Positions 47,961-64,000 of a stretch of DNA of 64,000 nt are shown here, in pieces. Position numbers and translations under genes: made by a program. The notes under the pieces were generated by a model, which was not told where the DNA came from, did no database searches, and saw nothing but the letters and a program-made list of their open reading frames with translations. Source of the stretch: Hormiphora californensis (Eukaryota > Ctenophora > Tentaculata > Cydippida > Pleurobrachiidae); the NCBI GenBank assembly GCA_020137815.1, contig CM035357.1, positions 6,123,549 through 6,187,548 of the forward strand, in the 5' to 3' direction. Within the stretch, counting starts at the first letter, position 1. Every line of letters starts with the position of its first letter.

Positions 47961-50900
47961 CTGAACATTGTTCAGGCTGGCTCACTCGCTCGCTCAAAGA
48001 ACCTATGACTCTACTCTAGCCAGAAAGGAAAGAAACTCAACACACACTGTCACAATACAACCAGAAAATATACTCAAAAAACTCGACACTCTTGACATGA
48101 TATCAGACCCCTACTCTACTCATATGTTGGAGGAAAGGACTTCAGATGATGATGTAGTTATAGGGGATGTAGTCAAAATAGGAATGTAGTAATGATAGGA
48201 ATGTAGCACAGTAGAGGAATGTAGGACGTAAAAGGAAAGACCTCCCATCCGAGACTTCACCACAACACAGCCTTAATTAAGTCACTCTAAAGTCGATTTC
48301 GCTTGGCATTAATGGTACAACTCGCCTCTTAGTGCCCCTCAAAGCAGTAAGCACCAAAGGTTTTTCTCAACAGGCAAAACCTCAACATTTACCTCATAAA
48401 AGATATCGTCTCGCTGAGTTCCTCGGTATTTAGAGCAGAATTTCAATCCTACGACAAAAACCGATCAATTTCGGTCATGATACGGATGGCGTTGCTCACT
48501 GCTCAGTCAGTTGATGCACAGGGCGGTCAGACTCTTATCTATAGAGACTTGCTGAGACTCAGAACTCGCAAAGCAAACACAGAAAACAAAAATGCATGTC
48601 GAGTCAGTCGCGGAAATTCAAAATTGATGAATGAATAATTTTTAATTCATTTCCGCCACAGGCAAAACCGCGCACATATAAATCGATTTGCGCGTTTCCA
48701 GAAGCGCGTAGCAATTGGCGCGCGTATGTCTGTGTTGAGGCGGCCGCGCGTTCCAACCAGTTGAATTCCAATTTTAGCGAATGAACATGTCGAGCAGTTG
48801 TTGACAGCCGATCCACTCCTATTGCTCGGCTCGTCTCAGGAAACAAATTAAAACGCAGAATTCTTCTCATTCAAAAAAAACAAAGGTCGGTAATTGAAAA
48901 TGGATAACATTTTAAATAAGTCGCTTCACAAGTAAAGAGTGTATCTTACAGCAGACTGCTTTCTTTTATTTACTAATAAACTCGCTTCCATAGCAAAGCT
49001 GTAAATTGAAATGGTACACACACATGATACACACACGCAAGTCACAAACTCTTGTTGTATGTACACACAAAATTATGTAGGCTGTAGCACTCTCTATCTC
49101 TACATTCTCTCTCTCTCTTTCGATGCCTCTATCTCTATCCCTATTCCCTCTACAATAAATGCCTCCGCCCTCTCTCTTTATAGCTTTCTAAATTTCCAAC
49201 ACTTCAAACCACTTTTCCCCAAGTTTTATTTCCACCTGCAGCAACGCTCTCTTTCTTTCTTTTTCTCTCTCCATCTATATCTCTCTATCTCTCTCGGCTC
49301 TCCCTCTCTCTCTCTCATTTCCTCCTCAATATTGCATATGCTAAAAACTAAAAGATACAGGGCGTTATGCACACATCTACATTCTACTCGCCATAACTCA
49401 CAAATACACACACTAGACAAAGAGTCAAACTTGAAACACACAGTTACACACTACAATAATATTTCTCAAACTTCTCCAGCGTCGAGAAAAACAGAAAAAT
49501 CCGTGTGGTTTTGTTTTAGGGAACTTTTCGTGGGGATCTTCGTGCTAGGTCGGAGAATACCATCAGACGCGGCTGAGTCAAATACTTCCTGAGAAATAGG
49601 GAGTTGTTAGAGATGTAGTACAGGGTGTCCCCCTGACTTTGCGAAATAGTAAGTTGTTAGAATTAGAGATGTAGTAGATGGGTGAGATTAAAAAACTTTT
49701 GCGAACTGTTGAGAAGATAAAAATGAAATGAGAAATGGCTCATTCAAATGAGATATTTAACTCATCAAGACAGACTAATATACAGCAATGAACACTTGAC
49801 ACAGAGAGATAGACACTTTGCAACTAACATAGAGGGACCGACACACTTTGAGCGAACTCAAATTGGTTAATTAACCAATATAATTAGTTTAATGACTTGA
49901 TCTTGGACGAAAGTTTTCTTATAGGTGTGCAATGCAAAATACAACTTTTGTGTATGTGCTAATTGTGCGATTTAATTAGTCAGTACACTTTAATAATATG
50001 TTCACAATGCTCTTAATTTGTTGTACTCTATTATCATGATTATACGACAAATGAGAAGGGAGGAAGTAGTAGAATATCTTCGAATAGGGGAGAGGGAAAC
50101 AGAAGTAAATAAAGTACAGAAATAGAGCAAGTCATAACCTTAGACAATTATAACAAAGTTACACCTTCTCCACTCTATATCTGTATCTCTCTATCTCTCT
50201 ATCCTTATCACTCTCTCTTTGTCTCCACACTGAATTGCACCCGGACGTTAGTTATAGTGGTACATTATATGCTACACGCACAATGCACAACCCTCCCCAA
50301 ATAACAATTCTCATTCCTTATCCCATTACATTTTTCAGTTTTCCCTCCGTTAATTTCATTTTTCTGTCCCCTGCATATAATCAAAGCTGCATTTCCCCCT
50401 TTTTCTCCGCTTTCTCTGAGACAAATTACCGTGGTGGTTGAATTCCCTCTCTATCAAATATCTTCCTTTCTCGTCCTCTCTTCCCTCTATCTAGGTGTGT
50501 GCGTGCGACAGAGGAGTAGTAGGAGTTAACTCTATAAGTGAAATAGAGAGAGAAATAGAGAGAAGGAGGAAAAGAGGAAAAAAGGTGTTTTCTTAGAGAA
50601 CAGGTCCCCTCTATCTTGCTTATTTAATAACAAACTGCATCCTTCTATTTTGTCTATTAACAACAAACTCCCTCTTTCTCTGTCCACTTTTGCTTCTGGC
50701 ACTTGGCAGGCATCCCTCGGCACACATGACAAGAGACAGACAGTAGAGAACGGGTTTGAGTGAGGTAGTAGGTCGAATTAGGAAGGGATAGAGATAGAAG
50801 CAGCGGAAATTACTGACCATTTTCTCTTTTTGTCAGGCACAGTCCTGACAATAATAACTGCTGACTTTTCATAATCATCTCTCTTGCTTTCCCTCTCTTT

Positions 50901-51410
50901 TTTTCTTTCTCTCTCTCTTTCTCTCCCTCTCTATCTTTTTTCATTTCTGTATCTAGCTCACACTATAATATCTCCATCTTCTCTCAAGATTTGTCAAATT
51001 CAAATCAAGTACCACCATCCACCATCCTCCAACATTTTATAATTCGACTGAGATATTAACCTCTCCAGTCTCCGAACTTATCTTCTTAACCATGTTCGTC
51101 TGTCTGTCTGTCTCTGACTCTCTATATAACCGACCTGCCAAGCACATGTTCATTTTACTGTTCATCAGAAATGAATGGGTACTATACCTGGTCAGGGGGG
51201 AGTAATATGCCTCTCCCAGGTCACTCCATCTCTAACATCTTCCTCCTCTCTATCTCTCTATCTCTTTAGTTTTTATCGCTCTTTCTCTCCCAGTTCTCTC
51301 CCAGTTCTCTCTCTACCATATATACCTCGCACAGTTGGTGTGTCGTCAAATGGGTACTTGTGTATCGATACGTAGTCGATGGGATATTGTGGTGAAGACA
51401 GATAGACAGC

Positions 51411-51696
<286 letters not shown>

Positions 51697-52831
51697 AGAT
51701 AGAAAGATAGAGCTATCTCACAACTCACGTGATATACAGCTTCACTATCAATCTCCCTCTCTCTCCCAGTCCCTCCCTCCCTCTTTCTCCGAGTTATTTC
51801 CCCGTATCAACTATGCTTTTTTCGCATGTCCATGTCTCCCATATATTTACCCATTCCCACGACTCACGATTCAAGATGAATTTATATATCAGTAAGGGAT
51901 CACTATCCACAGCTGTCGGAATGGTAGACCGCGTGTGGTCGAAGATATTAACCAATATCATGAGAAAGATGAACCAAGATGAACCAGAGACCAAGATTGG
52001 GAGAAAGATAGAGAAAGATAGAGAAATATAGAGGTAGATAGAGAAAGATAGAGAAAAAGATATATGTAGATCAAGATACCCGAACACACACGCATACACA
52101 TCATCTCATGCGGATTTTATATCCTTTGTCCATGGAATTAATGATCTCCAGCTTCGACCTAGATATACAATTCTTCTACCTTATTCTGAAATTCTTCCAT
52201 CTCATTCCTAAATCTATAAATTTTATGAGAAAGCACTGGAAAATCTTTAATGGATAGAGGAGAAGAACTAAGAAGTCACAATGGTATTTGATGTATCACA
52301 TTCATGACGTGTGAGCAGTATCACAGAGAGAGAAGGAATTGCTATTTTGATAAAAGATATATCTATTATATTGGATCTACGCCAACAAAATCTCATCTTG
52401 AGTCTTGTTGGTTTTACACGACGTATCATAATAAATTTGATTGTATATCTCAGAGCTACAGTTCGCTAGAACTAGCTAGTAATTACACGCTGTCTCTCAT
52501 CCCCGCCATAAAACAGAGGTTGCTGGGGTCTCTGGTAGAGTGGCTGCTATCAATTACCGAATTATACCCGACGACTATTCACCACCCCTTACTATCTCTC
52601 TCTTTCTCTCTCTTTGTTTGGTAGATACTCCCTCATATCTCGTATCATAACCCGGTCCTGGCTACCTAACTACCGGCTACCTCCCAGACAAAGAGGATGA
52701 CTACAATGAATGTCGTTTTTTCGTCTCTGAATGAACTTTATGAGTTTTTATTGAACTCACGCATATCAATGATACATGAAAGTTATACTGAGACAGACAG
52801 GAATATATCGATATTGGATATCTAATATTAA

Positions 52832-53199
52832 AGTGAGAGTGGACCGACACAGAATTGGATAAGATTATTGTAGGTAGTAGAGATTATTTCTCTGAGCATT
52901 TTTGCTTTTTTCCCGCTTAAAATTGGCCCTCCATCACTGAGATACTTTTGTTATGTTGGGAGCATGACGTCACGCATCTATCTCTTGTATTCTGTATGTG
53001 TGCAGCGCCCGGGCATGTTCGATGTACTGCCTACAGAGAGAATACAGAGATAGATGCGTGACGTCATGCTCCCAACATAACAAAAGTATCTCAGTGATGG
53101 AGGGACCAATTTTAAGCGGGAAAAAAGCAAAATGCTCAGAGAAATGATCTCTACTACCTACAATAACATTGTCCAATTCTGTGTCGGTCCACTCTCACT
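52832..53199. mobile_element. TTAA-flanked foldback MITE, same family as 3065-3533
   Basis: The ends AGTGAGAGTGGACCGAC and GTCGGTCCACTCTCACT are flanked by TTAA at 52828-52831 and 53200-53203. The arms are longer and better matched than in the 3065 copy and meet in a short AGATGCGTGACGTCA-mirrored centre. Confidence 0.87.
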
Positions 53200-53255
53200 T
53201 TAATTCATTCTCGACGTGTGTATTGAGTACCCATGTATCATAATGTGGAATACGA

Positions 53256-53425
53256 AAAAACAAACAAACAAACAAACAAACAAACAAACTTACAAACAAA
53301 CTTACAAACAAACAAACAAACTTACAAACAACCAATCAAACAAACAAGTAAACAAACAAACAAACAATCAAACAAACAAACAAACAATCAATCAAACATC
53401 TAAACAAACAAACAAACAAACATCC
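53256..53425. repeat. (CAAA)n microsatellite next to a donor site
   Basis: ACAAACAAAC units with CTTA and ATCA interruptions. The tract ends about five bases from the donor of the 53430-53624 exon. Confidence 0.93.
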
Positions 53426-53429
53426 TCAC

Positions 53430-63810
<10,381 letters not shown>

Positions 63811-64000
63811 CTGGAATGGAGATGAGGGGTTAGTGACATACCCCCATGCTGGAATGGAGATGAAGGGTTAGTGACATACCCCCATGCTGGAATGGAGATG
63901 AGGGGTTAGTGACATGCCACCGTGCTGAAAGAGAGATGAGGGGTTAGTGACATACCCCCATGCTGGAATGGAGATGAGGGGTTAGTGACATACCCCCATG
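63811..64000 (-). repeat. 38 bp minisatellite at a PRIP-like splice acceptor, at least five copies
   Basis: CTGGAATGGAGATGAGGGG starts at 63811, 63849, 63887, 63925 and 63963, and the array runs off the window. On the coding strand each unit ends in CATTCCAG, followed by CATG and the start of the exon, so each carries the acceptor and the first exon bases. The acceptor actually used is therefore ambiguous. Confidence 0.85.

Noticed and set aside
48604-48870. 88 aa minus-strand frame in CpG-rich sequence
   Set aside because: No splice partners, no recognisable motif; the openness is explained by base composition.

Overview
This is a eukaryotic, almost certainly animal, window. Every convincing gene is split into short exons (27 to about 660 bp) joined by GT-AG introns of roughly 60 to 700 bp, and the families are metazoan: a 7TM receptor, an SLC4 bicarbonate-transporter-type membrane domain, a phospholipase C-like (PRIP/PLCL) protein, and surface or secreted proteins built from sushi (CCP), PAN/apple, Ig-like and von Willebrand A domains. 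Short introns, compact spacing, long GA and CAAA microsatellites and a very high load of small inverted-repeat transposons suit a sponge or another early-branching invertebrate. That placement is inference; no marker gene fixes it.

Layout. A 7TM receptor (800-4779, +) carries two TTAA-flanked foldback elements in one intron. Two minus-strand exons (5796-6345) resemble part of an SLC4 cytoplasmic domain. An SLC4-type transporter membrane domain follows (8450-16568, +); a 1.3 kb palindromic element splits its ninth exon, and two minisatellites are made of its own splice donor and splice acceptor. Next come two plus-strand paralogues of an unrecognised secreted, Cys/Trp-rich protein (17519-19035 and 25265-28175) flanking a minus-strand Ig/PAN/sushi gene (19870-21730). 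From 28176 to 39492 I see mostly repeats and mobile elements with a few weak exon candidates. A complete 18-exon gene (39493-46375, +) encodes a single-pass receptor with sushi domains, a hemicentin-type vWA domain and a tail with two YxxM motifs. The remainder is the 3' part of a PRIP/PLCL-like gene on the minus strand (53430-63810, continuing past the right edge), whose introns are full of mobile elements and microsatellites.

Taken together, the centre is a small cluster of extracellular recognition-type genes between housekeeping membrane and signalling genes. The strongest oddities are the interrupted SLC4 exon, tandem arrays seeded on splice junctions, four kilobase-scale palindromes, a duplicated and repeat-expanded exon in the second secreted paralogue, and the vWA/sushi/YxxM receptor architecture. 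Exon limits were derived by hand from splice consensus and reading-phase continuity; no database search was run, so family names rest on recognised motifs.
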